The position numbers were made by a program, and so were the translations under genes. A DNA stretch of 64,000 nucleotides from Amphiura filiformis (lineage: Eukaryota > Echinodermata > Ophiuroidea > Amphilepidida > Amphiuridae), in contig NC_092628.1 in assembly GCF_039555335.1 (NCBI RefSeq), positions 95,925,782-95,989,781 of the forward strand. Reading direction: 5' to 3'. The number at the start of each line of letters is the position of its first letter. The first letter of the stretch is position 1. This document shows, piece after piece, positions 32,444-44,620 of the stretch. The notes under the pieces are model-generated. The model was given only the letters and a program-made list of their open reading frames with translations. It was not told the DNA's origin and did not search any database.

Positions 32444-34409
32444 GTGTTTGTAATGATTCAGGTAAACGTCATGCAAAGGGCATCAAAGTGAGAAGTCCTC
32501 ATCCACACATCCGCTAGTGTAACATGTTCAAATTTATATTCAATTAAGCAAAGACAAATATCGTCACAACAATATAAGATTGAAATGGGCTGTGTTCAAA
32601 TTTATACATCATCATGTTAAAACTGTCGTTCAAGTGTTCATGAAAGTGTTCCAAATTAGTGTTAAAATGTTTTAAAGAGGTATGGTGGACACAATAGGAT
32701 GGCGTTGCACGAAATGGGTAAAGGCTTTTGAATTTGGCGGGTGTTACCCATATTGAATACTGCCCTCCTATTATGTACGCCATGTTTCCAAAAGGCCAAT
32801 TAAGTCTTACTCAAAAGTGTTTATAATAACATAAAGACCTCACATGTTCTCTAATAAACTTATTTATATGTATAAGTTTTCCAAGTATTCCAAAGTCTAA
32901 AATCCCAGAAATTGAGGAGGGAGGGGGCGAGAACCAAAACATCAATTTTATACGGCCTTATTTTCGCGCTGGATTCAAATCAATACATAGCTTTTTTAAA
33001 TTCGGGGTTTTTGCTTTAAAATGTGTTGTTAACATTGAACGAAATTGGGCGAATGGGGTATCGCGTGTACTCATCTGCCTTATGTTAAAATATTGTCAGT
33101 GTTTGTAATGATTCAGGTAAACGTCATGCAAAGGGCATCAAAGTGAGAAGTCCTCATCCACACATACGCTAGTGTAACATGTTCAAATTTATATTCAATT
33201 AAGGGATCTAAAATGAGCGTTTATTGGGTTTCGACAGTATTTTTTGTGGGACCTGAGAGCACCCCAGACCTATCAATTGCATTCTGAATACGAAGCATGT
33301 CTTTCTGATATCAAATAATTTTCATTTTTGAAAATCACAATATAATACAAATTTTATGACAAATTATAAAAATTTGATATTTTTCAAATTTTTGATATAA
33401 TACAGTCCTCGAAGTAATTATATAAATCTAATGATATATTCTTAAAGTGTATGTAGCAGGAGGAAAAGCCGACAGTCAATTGAAAATTTTGACCTTTCAT
33501 ATTGAAGATATGGATTTTTTCCCAAAAGACCTAATTTTTTTGTGTTTTGGGAAAAAAAATCCATATCTTCAATACCAAAGGTCAAAATTTTCAATTGATC
33601 GTCGGCTTTTCATCGCACCTACATACACTTTAAGTATAAATCATCAGATTTATAAAGTTTACTTCAAGTACTGTTAAATATCAAAAATATCAATTTTTAA
33701 TGATTTGCCATAAAATGTGTATTAAATTGCGAATTTCAAAAAATCAAAATTATTTGATATCAGAATGACATTCTTCGTATTCAGAATGCAATTCGATATG
33801 TCTGATGTGCTCTAATGTCCCAAAATAAATACTGTCCAAACGTTCATACCCCAGCCCTTAAGCAAAGACAAATTATCGTCACAACAATATAAGATTGAAA
33901 TGGGCTGTGTTCAAATTTATACATCATCATGTTAAAACTGTCGTTCAAGTGTTCATGAAAGTGTTCCAAATTAGTGTTAAAATGTTTTAAAGAGGTATGG
34001 TGGACACAATAGGATGGCGTTGGACGAAATGGGTAAAGGCTTTTGAATTTGGCGGGTTTTACCCATATTGAATACTGCCCTCCTATTATGTACGCCATGT
34101 TTCCAAAAGGCCAATTCAGTCTTACTCAAAAGTGTTTATAATAACATAAAGAACTCACATGTTCTCTAATAAACTTATTTATATGTATAAGTTTTCCAAG
34201 TATTCCAAAGTCTAAATCCCAGAAATTGAGGAGGGAGGGGGCGAGAACCAAAACATCAATTTTATACGGCCTTATTTTCGCGCTGGATTCAAATCAATAC
34301 ATAGCTTTTTTAAATTCGGGGTTTTTGCTTTAAAATGTGTTGTTAACATTGAACGAAATTGGCGAATGGGGTATCGCGTGTACTCATCTGCCTTATGTTA
34401 AAATATTGT
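32444..34409. repeat. Tandem duplication of a ~655-bp unit
   Basis: Unit 1 (32444-33098) and unit 2 (from 33099, interrupted by 33203-33861) both begin GTGTTTGTAATGATTCAGG and end in GCCTTATGTTAAAATATTGT, with only a few substitutions and short indels. No gene is recognised inside. High identity means the duplication is recent. Confidence 0.85.
33203..33857. mobile_element. TTAA-flanked fold-back MITE, 655 bp
   Basis: TTAA lies at 33199-33202 and 33858-33861. The arms are about 320 bp each and mirror each other almost to the centre (GCATTCTGAATACGAAG with CTTCGTATTCAGAATGC; TTGAAAATTTTGACC with GGTCAAAATTTTCAA). The other tandem unit has a single TTAA at this site (32542-32552), a precise empty site. 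Confidence 0.85.
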
Positions 34410-34442
34410 GACTACAGTATGATTAATAGTTCCGAATGTGGT

Positions 34443-35952
34443 CAATTCCAAGCAACCTCGCCCAAATTGTCAAAATTTAAAAATCAAGTCAAGTATGTGA
34501 TTTTGGTCTCATATTGTAGCTAAAAAGCTATATATTCTGAAAACGTACTTTTTTAGGAGGAAATGGTGTCCATTGTTAAAAAAACATCCTAATTTGCATA
34601 AATTTGCATATTCTTGACTGGTAAAAGCAGCAAAACTAAAAACACAGCAACTGCTCTGTACTGTAAAATTTTGGAAACAAATTATGCATGTGAATATAAA
34701 GTTTATAAGTAGCTCAAAATATAAACACCAGAAATTTTCAAATTTTATAACGTGTAGCTTCGTCAGCATTGTTTGAGTACCAATTTTACGATTAAAAGCA
34801 TCATTCCGCAACACAAAAGTATCATTTATTACCACTGCAATTTTAAAATAAGGTTGATTTTCATTGAAACTAGAATGCAAAGCAAATTTATTCATCCCTA
34901 TCCAATGACCCAAAAATAATTTTCAAAAAGTCTAATTTGCGGCGGTAACGACCAATTAAAGTTGCATCATTCCGCAACGTTGCGGAATGATGCATAATTC
35001 ATAATGTGCCCATTTGAAAAAAAATATTCACAATTTTGGGTTAGAACTTTCTGAAATGCATTGCACAGAATTATCTTTACAGTAATTGATGTTTCAGCAT
35101 TGCCTGAACCATTGTAAGTGACATAACTCCACAAAACCCCTGCATCATTCCGCAACGCCATAAGGATTCATGGATTGCAAGGATTTTTTCTTTAAATTTA
35201 CGATAAAATAAAAACAGTGATGATTATTTCTTGATAGATGGTGATAGTTGTTATGTTACATCCTATGGCCAACACCCAGTGCTAAATTTCACTTCCAAGA
35301 ATTTTAGACTAGCAAAATGTTGACATAATTTTAGTTTCAAAATGTGACCATGCAACACAAGTTATCTGATTTAAAAAATCGGTGATAAATATTTTTGGAT
35401 AAATATTGATATTTGTCAGCTAACATAAGTAGCCAAGTATATAAAACACAATTTACTCAAATTTATTGATCTATTTATTTTTATTTTCAAACATGGACTG
35501 CTTTTCATTTTCTATGGGATTTTACACACAGCATCATTCCGCAACGCTCCTTGCATCATTCCGCAACGTGACCTAGTGTCGGAAAATTTGGCATAAAGAG
35601 ACGATGCCCAAATTTTTTTAAAATCGATACTGACAATTGTCAGTTTACATCCTAAGCTTTAGATTAAGTGGCAAATTTAATATCTCAGATTACTAAACTC
35701 ACAGAGTTTGTCAAAAATGTTTTAGTGCAAAAATACTGGTCCCGTGCGCATCATTCCGCAACGCGAACTTTGCATATGCAAATTAGGAAATTAGGGTGGT
35801 TTGGAAAAGTTTCTCCTACCTTAATCATTCACTAACCAAAAATACTTTAACATTATGCTATTCACCTTGTGCTGTTAATACATATTTGGCTGCTGCATCA
35901 AAAAGAAATTTGTACAAAGGCAGTTTGCATCATTCCGCAACGCTTGGAATTG
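34443..35952. mobile_element. Inverted-ended element with eight copies of a 16-base motif
   Basis: The left end CAATTCCAAGC (34443-34453) is mirrored by GCTTGGAATTG (35942-35952). Inside, GCATCATTCCGCAACG occurs at 34798 (last base changed), 34964, 35142, 35531, 35553, 35748 and 35927. An inverted copy at 34978-34993 forms a 30-base palindrome with the second. The DNA between motifs is AT-rich and unlike from copy to copy. Open frames at 34509-35161 carry no domain. Reiterated subterminal motifs like this usually bind a transposase; the family is not recognised. Confidence 0.6.
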
Positions 35953-36399
35953 CCCATGTAAAGACGTATTTGTCACGGCTGCGTGACTTTTTGTGCAGTC
36001 TTTTATAGCTCAATCCACACTTTTTGTGAGCATTAAAGACACCTTATCGCGGAAGTAAGAAACATGAAGCAAAAAACTCGGATTAAATAAAGACAACACG
36101 TATTCATAAAATGAAAACATTTTGACGTTTTTATAACATTTATATACACCACTCTCAAGTTAATATACTTTTCCAATTTTGGGAAGCATGAACATGATGA
36201 AGACGGAAATAAAAATTCTTCATACACACATAATTTTATTTATATATTTGCATATGTTTCTTTGGTTAAACATCAATTAATAACGCCAAGCTGCAATGTC
36301 TCGGCATTTAGCTCCCTTTATAAGCTTTTATAGCTTTTATGTTTGCTCCCGAGCAGCTCAATAAACATGCTACCTGAACCTGAAATACATTTTGGTAAA

Positions 36400-36600
36400 G
36401 CACCCCTGGTTTGAAAATGGCTTTGCCTATAATAGCTGATGCACGTGATTTATCATAAGTTTATCGAACTTAGTCTCCTGGTATCAGATATCGATATAAA
36501 ACCAAACTATAGTTCGCTGATCTGCCCTTTTGGCTTCTAGTGGAGGCATACACAGCACCAATCATTCAATTTCTTAGATAATTCCGGTATATTTATCAAA
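36400..36600 (+). promoter_or_regulatory. Proximal promoter of FABP A2
   Basis: Shares with A1 an E-box in GCACGTGATTT (CACGTG 36442-36447), the CAGATATCGATA block and GCCCTTTTG. Here TATAAA is present at 36495-36500, about 105 bases before the ATG, which would place the start near 36525-36530. Confidence 0.6.
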
Positions 36601-39600
36601 ATGGTGGACAGATTTTGTGGAAAGTACAAGCTCGAAAAGAGCGAGAACTTCGATGAATTCATGAAAGCATTAGGTAAGTCGTTATACAGTATTCTACCGT
36701 TTCTGCATCTCCATCATTCTCCAATCTTTTATACATATATTATACTTTGGTATTCATAAATGGAATGTTATTTGTGATGTGAAATATTTTAAATGTCTCA
36801 TTCTCAGTATAAAGTACAAAAGTATCATGCTTAGCCTAATTGCTGCTTTTGAAGGTTTGGAGACATATGGAATCATGTATACCACACGAACGAAGGAGCT
36901 CGAAGGATGACGATAGTCGAGTCGGTCATGATTGAATAATTTCAAGTCTTACTAAACCATGCTACCACCACGGCTACCCATGCTGTGCCCAATTTATCTG
37001 TTATGCATTTTATGAATGATCAAGTTCAACGTCATGTTCAGCATGAGCATGGTCTAGACATGCTTTAAATATTAAGGGTAGACGAGGTATTGTTGGTCGA
37101 AGCAACCAAAAAATCGATTATCATTATCTAGATCAATATATTATTGAAAAAATGACATCTTGATGTTTTGCAAAAGTTCATTCTACAAATCCTATACTTT
37201 GAAAACTTGCTTAATTTATTGTTGTTAATGAGTTATGTATGTTTTACAAAAGTGTTGTTGTTTCAGCCCACTTTACAACATAACTCAAGAACCACAGTAC
37301 CTACAAAAGTATATTTGTGATATTTGAATTCTTTTACATGCTCGCTATGAAATAAGTTATGCAGTTTTTGCCAAAGCTTACTACCATTCGCAAGATGCTG
37401 TGAACTACCATATCGCAACAGTTCAAAATAGTTAATAACCTTAAAATAGCATGGTATAGCAGTATCACTGTAATATAGCATATCTGCTTATATCGTTACA
37501 CCATATTCCGACATGTCCAAAGAGGACATATATTTTCACTATCAAAAACCAATGAGCACAGATCCTAGGCCTAGTCTTGACAATCATAATTTAAAAAAAA
37601 TTGCAACCCGAGTTTATAAATATGCCATACCCTATACCGCTCACATATATGCATTTTTTCTTATATTTATACATCTTGAAGCTACATAAATGTAAGACGG
37701 TAATAGACATAAATACTCGGCCAAATAATTAAATTTTCCAATTGCATTGTATATTGAACTTCAAACACAAAACTCGGTCGTAATAACCTGAATAAGGAGC
37801 AACATCTTTAGGGTTTTGGAGCTTTTTGGGGTCAAAAAGAATAGTTGAACTCATGGTGACACATAGAAAGCTTTAGAAAATCTCATTTTGACCTGTGCCT
37901 CAACTTACTCCAAGTTGTTACTGCTGTGTATGCACAGCAAGGCACTTTATTGGTTTTAATAACGATGTTTTAAAATATGCCCAAAACGTCTTTGGCTGCA
38001 TGGGCATATAAATATAGGCACATTTTGAAGCATGTTAAAGTTTGCTTTTGCCATCAAACATGAATTTATATGAACGATTACTTGCTTTCATTAGCATTTA
38101 ATAGATATGTACAAGATATTTTATTGCTTTTCAATGTTATCAAACAACAAATAAACCCAAGTATATTCATGTTGGCATATTTACATAATACTCATGTTTT
38201 CATATCAATAATGAATTAACATTCACCCTTTATCAATAGCCTCATCATCAGGATCTACAATACATTTTCTTCAGTCATTCCTGTAATTTTTTTTCCATTT
38301 CTTCTTTTAACTTTTCACAGCTTTATTTATTTTTAATTCTTTGGGTTTAGATAAGATATTGCATCTATTGAAAACACATTTTCCCAATTATGGACTTTTT
38401 TTCCCCAAGTGTAAAAATAGTGTGTGTGTATAGTATCAAAATGTAGCCGGATGTCTAATTTAGCATTTATATGTGATATTAGTTTCCTTTCTCACATAGA
38501 AATCAATTATCTAATATGGTGTGGTATCAGATTAAACATTCTAGATCAAAAATACCCATTTTTTCTATTATTTTTACCCAACACCGCTCCATAGTCACAT
38601 TCTGACGAAGTCATGCGCATATCCTGCTTACAAATTAATTTTACATATTATCATCATCTTCTCATTGCAGGTGTAAACATAGCCCTCCGTAAAATCGGGC
38701 AGGTTACCAAGCCTCAAATGACCATCTCGCAAGACGGTGATCAGGTTACCTTCTTCTCAGAGTCTTCCTTCAAGAACATCAAAGTCACATTCAAACTTGG
38801 GGAGGATTTCAATGATACTTCACCTGACGGCAGGAAAGTTATTGTAAGTATTGAACAAGGTGTAAGCATTTCAAAACAATATCAGGAAAATATGACACCA
38901 AGGAAAATAATTATGCTATTGATTGATATTATGTGTGGGTCGGGTGTGTATGTAAGAGGGATGTATAGGCCAAGGGGACTGTGTGTGCAAAAATTGGCAC
39001 ATTTGTTCTTGTAAATCGTTTTGAAAGGAGACACAGGATCTGGAAAAAGGACACTGTTATCAGCTTTATGAGAAGAGAAAACACGAAATAACTGCACGAA
39101 GTGGTTTTTGGATTGTGGGGTTATATAGCTAATTAATATATATTTTTTTATATTAAATCACAGAATAACATAACTTTGGACGGTAACAAATTAATCCAGA
39201 TAGAGAAACCAGCAGCAGGGGAATCGGGCAAAGAGGTTACATACGTCAGGGATATCGATGCCAATGGCGACTTAGTAGTAGTAAGTAATATATTTCAAAG
39301 TTTTAGGGGCCTGAGCTTTCGATCCTAGCAGGATCTTTATCAAAGGCAGAGTGACAAGACAACACACAAACATGCATATATATAGGGACATGGACATAAA
39401 GGAAAAGGAAATTAGCAAGACAATAGAAGACATACGCAGTCTTAATATATTTTGATCCTATTTTCCCGCATATAGTTCATATTTTGTGTGTTTTGAATCG
39501 GGATGAAACGCACATAAATACTCTTGTTCCATACGACAACAGCTATCATGCCTCGGGTCATGCCTACCTGTTAAGTCTAATATAAACTTGTGTGTGCCTT

Positions 39601-40661
39601 AAGTTTCATAAAAAAAAAACCCGACTGTAACCTGTTACGTATAAGTAAAGATGATTATAGTTCCATTAAAAATGACTATGCAAAGCGATCCTTAAAAGGT
39701 CATGAATTTATTAATCATAGGAGACGCTAATGAGGAAAACAAGCATAATGCCAAATAAAATAAAAAACATGTTTCACATATAGGGGTCTTTTTATTTTCT
39801 ATTTTTATCACAAAATCGGTGTAAATACCCATAATTAGAGCTGTTTAGCGGTATACAATTATGCCTGGAAAAAGGAGGAGGCCTCTTTTTATTTGTTGTT
39901 CTGAGAGGTAGCCCCCTCTAATTATCGCAAAACCATACAAAAGTGTTTCTTGTATATTAGCAAGGCTATAGATTAGAAAGCATCTCTACTTCCAAGACAT
40001 ATTTTTTTGAAAAGTTATATAACTGAATTTCAAAAAATAAAAATATAATTGATGAAACCTCAAAAAAGGTAGCGGGAGGGGACGTAGTCTTTGTCAACGA
40101 CTGACTCGCGATAGTGGGGGACACGCGATCAAGGGGGGTGAGCGGCGAAGCCGCGTAGCGGCGAGAGCGAGTATTGGTTTCCGAGAGTGTGTGGTTCCCA
40201 GTAGTTTCTCTCCCTATGGATAATACAGGTATACACGGTCTGTAACACAGACTAGAGGGGACGTGAAGCATGTTTATTTTTTTTATTTGGCCGAAATTGT
40301 TGTATTTTGGCTGTTCAGACCATTACGGGATTTTTATTTTCACGTTTTAGAACAACCTCTCAACATGCTCAATAAGTTACCTAAAGTTAAAAACAAAGCT
40401 TGCTGTGATTAAAATGCAGTACGGAATAAAATACAAAAGCTTTGTATATACCATGCGCACAACATAAATTTATCCAAATAAAAACTTTTTTTTGAGGGGG
40501 TATCCTTTATTCACAGTTTGCGAATATCCGCGAATGCTCAATCATAAAAATAAAGAAAATTCTTAATTTATTAAGACATTTGATTAATATTTTGCTTTTA
40601 TTTTCTCCAGGTATGTACAACTGAAGGTATCACATGCACAAGACTCTACAAGAAGGTTTAA
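36601..40661 (+). CDS. Fatty-acid-binding protein, type A, copy 2 (four exons)
   Basis: Exons are 36601-36673, 38671-38843, 39164-39280 and 40611-40661, GT..AG throughout, giving 137 residues. The start MVDRFCGKYKLEKSENF has one residue more than A1. Exon 2 is the canonical 173 nt. The ligand-site residues are complete by eye: the R of TYVRDI and R-L-Y in the C-terminal CTRLYKKV. So this copy looks like the more conventional of the two A proteins. Introns 1 to 3 hold unique AT-rich DNA, a dispersed repeat (37077-37320) and a degraded Penelope-type end (39301-39350). Role: cytosolic binding and transport of a hydrophobic ligand. Confidence 0.9.
37077..37320. repeat. Dispersed repeat, copy without TTAA insertion
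   Basis: Same sequence order as 4330-5045 but uninterrupted at the TTAA, in A2 intron 1. Confidence 0.6.
39301..39350 (-). other. Degraded hammerhead-like end of a Penelope-type element
   Basis: On the - strand a 5-bp stem GATCC-TGCTA-GGATC is followed by GAAAG, as in hammerhead stem II and core, but the first core block reads TTGATAA instead of CTGANGA. The text AGCTCAGGCCCC beside it is typical of these element ends. Probably inactive. Confidence 0.45.
39351..40610. other. A2 intron 3, no gene seen
   Basis: AT-rich intron DNA. The open frame at 39966-40271 on the - strand includes a GCGGCGAAGCCGCGTAGCGGCG low-complexity patch and no domain. Confidence 0.4.
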
Positions 40662-43190
40662 ATCTAAGTGCATTCTGCCAAAGCACAAAATATTGCCAAA
40701 TGTGTAAATAAGAACATTTATGAAGTGAACGACTGAGTATTCATGAACGAGTAGTATCTGACTATCTGAGCTTGATCGACTATTTAAAGTCTAAAGATTG
40801 GTGGAAAGATAATACAATCGGTAAAATAAGGTTTCAGTTGATGACATGACTTGTTTGCAAATTGATACTATAAAGCATTATCATATATAAACATGAAGAC
40901 ACAATTATAACGCATCGTTATCTTATCTCTATTTGATATTGCTAACGGTCGAGTGAGGTACCGTATACTGCTATATATCTTGTGACTGAATTAGGGCCAT
41001 GTATAATGCAAGTTCAAAAGAAAACGTGCCTTAAAATGCACCTAAAGAGACATGTCTTTATTACGTCATACACTGTTGAAGACATGTCTGCATTAGAGAC
41101 ATAAACAAGACGCTATTATATTTTTGCAGTGTACAGCGACTCAAAACACAAAACAAAGGGAATTTATGTTATTTGTCCCCTTACAGGTGGTTTGCAAACA
41201 GCAATAATTGAAACCTTATTTTTTTTGACAGTATTGCTTTATTTTTCTATCATATAACAACGTGACAATCAACATAATGCATCAAGTAAGCCTATGTAAC
41301 AAAAGAAGAAACTAATTGTACAATTTGGAATTGTTGTGAAATTGTAATATACAAAATGCAGGTGACTAATTATGGTGTATAGTAATTAGGCTTAGCCTAA
41401 AGGATATATAGGGCCTATAGCTCACTGAGTATTCTGTTATTGTATGACAAAATCCACAGAATACTGTGCGAATAGCATAATCAGCCTGCAGTTCAAGGGG
41501 AGGGTGTCACACGCATTTGTGGGTCGAATATCGGCAGACTTAGGTTCTTGAGCAAGCAAGCTATTTTACTTTCAAAGTTATTTTGTATTAAGTAGACATG
41601 GTAGTTTAGTTTTAGAGTGCAATAAATATTGCAGCTGTAGCGAAAATTACAAAAAATACATCTCAATTGTGTATAATTTGTTTCTCTGGTCGGACCAAAT
41701 AGAAAAAAAATCCAGTGACCGCGCCAGGGAAGGGCACGAGGTTCGTCCTACACCCCTTTAATCTTGTGCTTTGAAACAAGAAGTCGGCAAATTTTTGGAT
41801 CCCCACCAAAAAAATCTTGCCCCCACAAGAAAATCCTGCCACGCCACTGGCAAATACCGTAAAACCTCGTCTACAATCATAGAGTGCTTCTGATGAAAGC
41901 TACAGTAATCCAGGCGCCATTTATGGAGTTTGAGGAAATAAATTACGGATCCAAGCATATACAAACAAATATTATTTTAAGACCAATCTATTGTATTGGC
42001 ATACACTTGTTTCGAATTAATTTAGCTTTCATTAAACACTATATGCTTGTAGACTAGGTTTTACGGTACACCATGATAAGTAACGCAATGACCTCAACGA
42101 TGATGATCAGGCCCGTTACGCAGGAATTGGGACTTTACAAAAATGGCCCATTTTCATCTGAAAAGTGCGCATGCGTAGATTGTGTGAAAATTAGACATGC
42201 ACCCCATAAAAAGGCCCTTTTTGGACTTATCGAATGTCTATTTAAAAAAAAAAGGACATTTCGTCAACTTTTCTCCCACTTTTGGACCCTTTTAATGAAA
42301 AAAAAAAAAAAAATAGCAAGAAGTAGAACCTCCGCCGCCCTCCTCCTGCGTACGATGAAACATCAGCAGCTATTAATTTTTGGTTGTCATTTTCAGAAGA
42401 TATCATTTGGATGTCCTTATAGAGACACGTGGAAGTATTTGTATTACTCCATAGTCTACAGCCCTGCAGTAGTCTAGACTCTGTGTGAACTGCGACATAC
42501 GCCCCCTTTTTATCACCAATTATCGCAATCTCACCACCATTTGCGGATTTTTTTATCATTAAATTATCAGGATCTCACGACCTTTTGCGCTTTTGAATAA
42601 ATAGAATTGCTGGAAAACAAACGATCGTTACAAACGAAGATTGATAAAATGTAGTACCAACAAACTATATAGGCTACAAAGACAAAAGGTTCACGATGTG
42701 TGCCATGCTCATCAAGGCCTATAAAATGTGAGCAAAGTCAGGATCGGAGAAAAGTATCAATTTGCATCAATATGTATAGGAAATAGATTTATTTACTTAT
42801 GTATATTTTTTGCAAACATTTCAGTTGCTAAATGTTTTATCAACTTTTGAGGTACAAATATCATATCTGATTTCATGAAGTACAGCTCTTTCTGCATAAA
42901 AGGGTCAATACAAAGAAACACATGTCATCGGAGGTCTCGGGTTCAACCATCTCTAAATTCCACCCACTGATTGCTCTTTCAAACTCTTATACTTCCATCA
43001 CGTCTTTACTTAACACATGAGACCCCCTCTCATTTTTGCTGAACCATGAAATGGTATCAGCCTATATGAGTGTATGTTACTAGCTTACTAACTGACTAAC
43101 CATTTGGTCTGAAATGGACATATCTCTAAATGCCACGAAGGTATGACCCCATGAGTGGTGTCATATGAAAGAGGAAAACATAAAGAATAT
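40662..43190. other. Region between A2 and the repeat arrays, no gene seen
   Basis: The first 1 kb includes A2 3' DNA. A block near 41625-41690 (GCAGCTGTAGCGAAAATTAC) resembles 15463-15510. The MITE at 41857-42066 is the only clear element. The open frame 42073-42477 shows no domain. Confidence 0.4.
41857..42066. mobile_element. Tc1/mariner-like MITE (CCGTAAAACC family), copy 2
   Basis: CCGTAAAACCTCGTCTACAA at the left and CTAGGTTTTACGG at the right, flanked by TA on both sides (41855-41856, 42067-42068). 210 bp, more intact than the copy in B1 intron 3. Confidence 0.8.
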
Positions 43191-43250
43191 AATAAAAATA
43201 TTTCCAAACGTCAGAGGTCATCCAGGGGTCAAAAAAGGTCATTTTAACCG

Positions 43251-43670
43251 AAAATGCTCCGATTGAGCTTAAATTTAAATGCAATGATCCTTATGACATT
43301 CTAAACATGTTTAAAACATTAAAAAAATTATTTAAGGTCATTAAGGGGTCATAAAGGGGTCAAATGTCAAGGTTTTCAAAATGCTCCAATTGAGCTGAAA
43401 TTTATATGCAATGATCCTTATGACATTCTAAACATTTTAAAAACATTTGAAGATTCATTTAATGGCAATAAGGGGTCATAAAGGGGTCAAAGGTCAAGTT
43501 TTCCAAAATGCTCCGATTGAGCTGAAATTTAAACGCAATGATCCTTATGACATTCTAAACATGTTTAAAATATTTTAAAATTCATTTAAGGTCATTAAGG
43601 GGCAATAAAGGGGTCAAATGTCAAGTTTTCAAAATGCTTCAATTGAGCTGAAATTTAAATGCAATGATGA
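43251..43670. repeat. Tandem repeat, about four units of ~127 bp
   Basis: Each unit holds AAAATGCTCCGATTGAGCT, GCAATGATCCTTATGACATT and AAGGGGTCATAAAGGGGTC with moderate divergence. The GGGGTCA words recall the GATGACCCC element but the units differ. Confidence 0.75.
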
Positions 43671-44189
43671 CAGTGGTATAGGCCTACCACAATATACTGC
43701 AAAGCCACATGGTTCAGCTATGGTGCGGTTATCGCTCTAGTCTCTTGTATGGAAGGCAAATAAATAACTGATAAATAGCTGAATCAAAATATATGCTAAA
43801 TAAAATAAGATAATAAATAAATAATTATATTTATACAAGTGAATTTTTTATTTAAAAAAAAATATTTATGTTTATAATTTTTATTCATTTCAGCAAACAA
43901 AATTATACTAGTGAATTTTAATACATAGCAATATTTTGCTCCTATATTTTATAGGCCTAGTTGAGCACTATATCTAGCGATGGTTTCACTATTATTTCTT
44001 ACTATAAATAAACAAATAAATTTAAATAAATAAATATTGATATGTTGTCATTTTGGCAGAAGTATTCGTATGGACATGCTGATGAAGAAAATAACCGTGC
44101 GCCAAGCAGGTACTGACATGAATTAGAATGCAACATCAAATTCATCGTCAAAATCTAACTATATACAATTTTACACAATAATAGTGTCA

Positions 44190-44620
44190 AAATCATCCAT
44201 CAAATGACTTCGATTGGGGCTTTATTTTGCAAAATGGTCCAACTTTTGAGAGAGGACATGCCCCCCAGACACCCCCAGCGTATGGATAAACAAGTGACCT
44301 TTTTTGCCAACCATACACTTCATGTTTTAAGCAATAACTAAAATAATTAGGCACAAATGGCTTCAATTGGGCATTAATTTTCACACAATTTCTAATTTTT
44401 TATACTAAAATTTTACACAATAATAGTTTCAAACTCGTCCATCAAATGGCTTCAATTGGGCCTTCATTTTGCAAAATTTTCACCCCCCTTGCGTATGCAT
44501 AAAGAAGTTCCCCTTTTCGCTTCTGCTTTGGACACCATACTACCCGGCCATACACTTTATGTTTAAAGCAATAATAGAGAAAACTTGTCCACGAATGGCT
44601 TCAATTGGGCCGTCATTTTC
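44190..44620. repeat. Degenerate repeats with AATGGCTTCAATTGGGC
   Basis: The block CATCAAATGGCTTCAATTGG with CATTTTGCAAAATT appears three to four times at about 44200, 44357, 44445 and 44595, with ATTTTACACAATAATAG between. Class unknown. Confidence 0.55.

Noticed and set aside
34798-35942. CRISPR-like array of a short repeat.
   Set aside because: Spacing is irregular, one copy is inverted, the genome is animal, and inverted element ends enclose the motifs.
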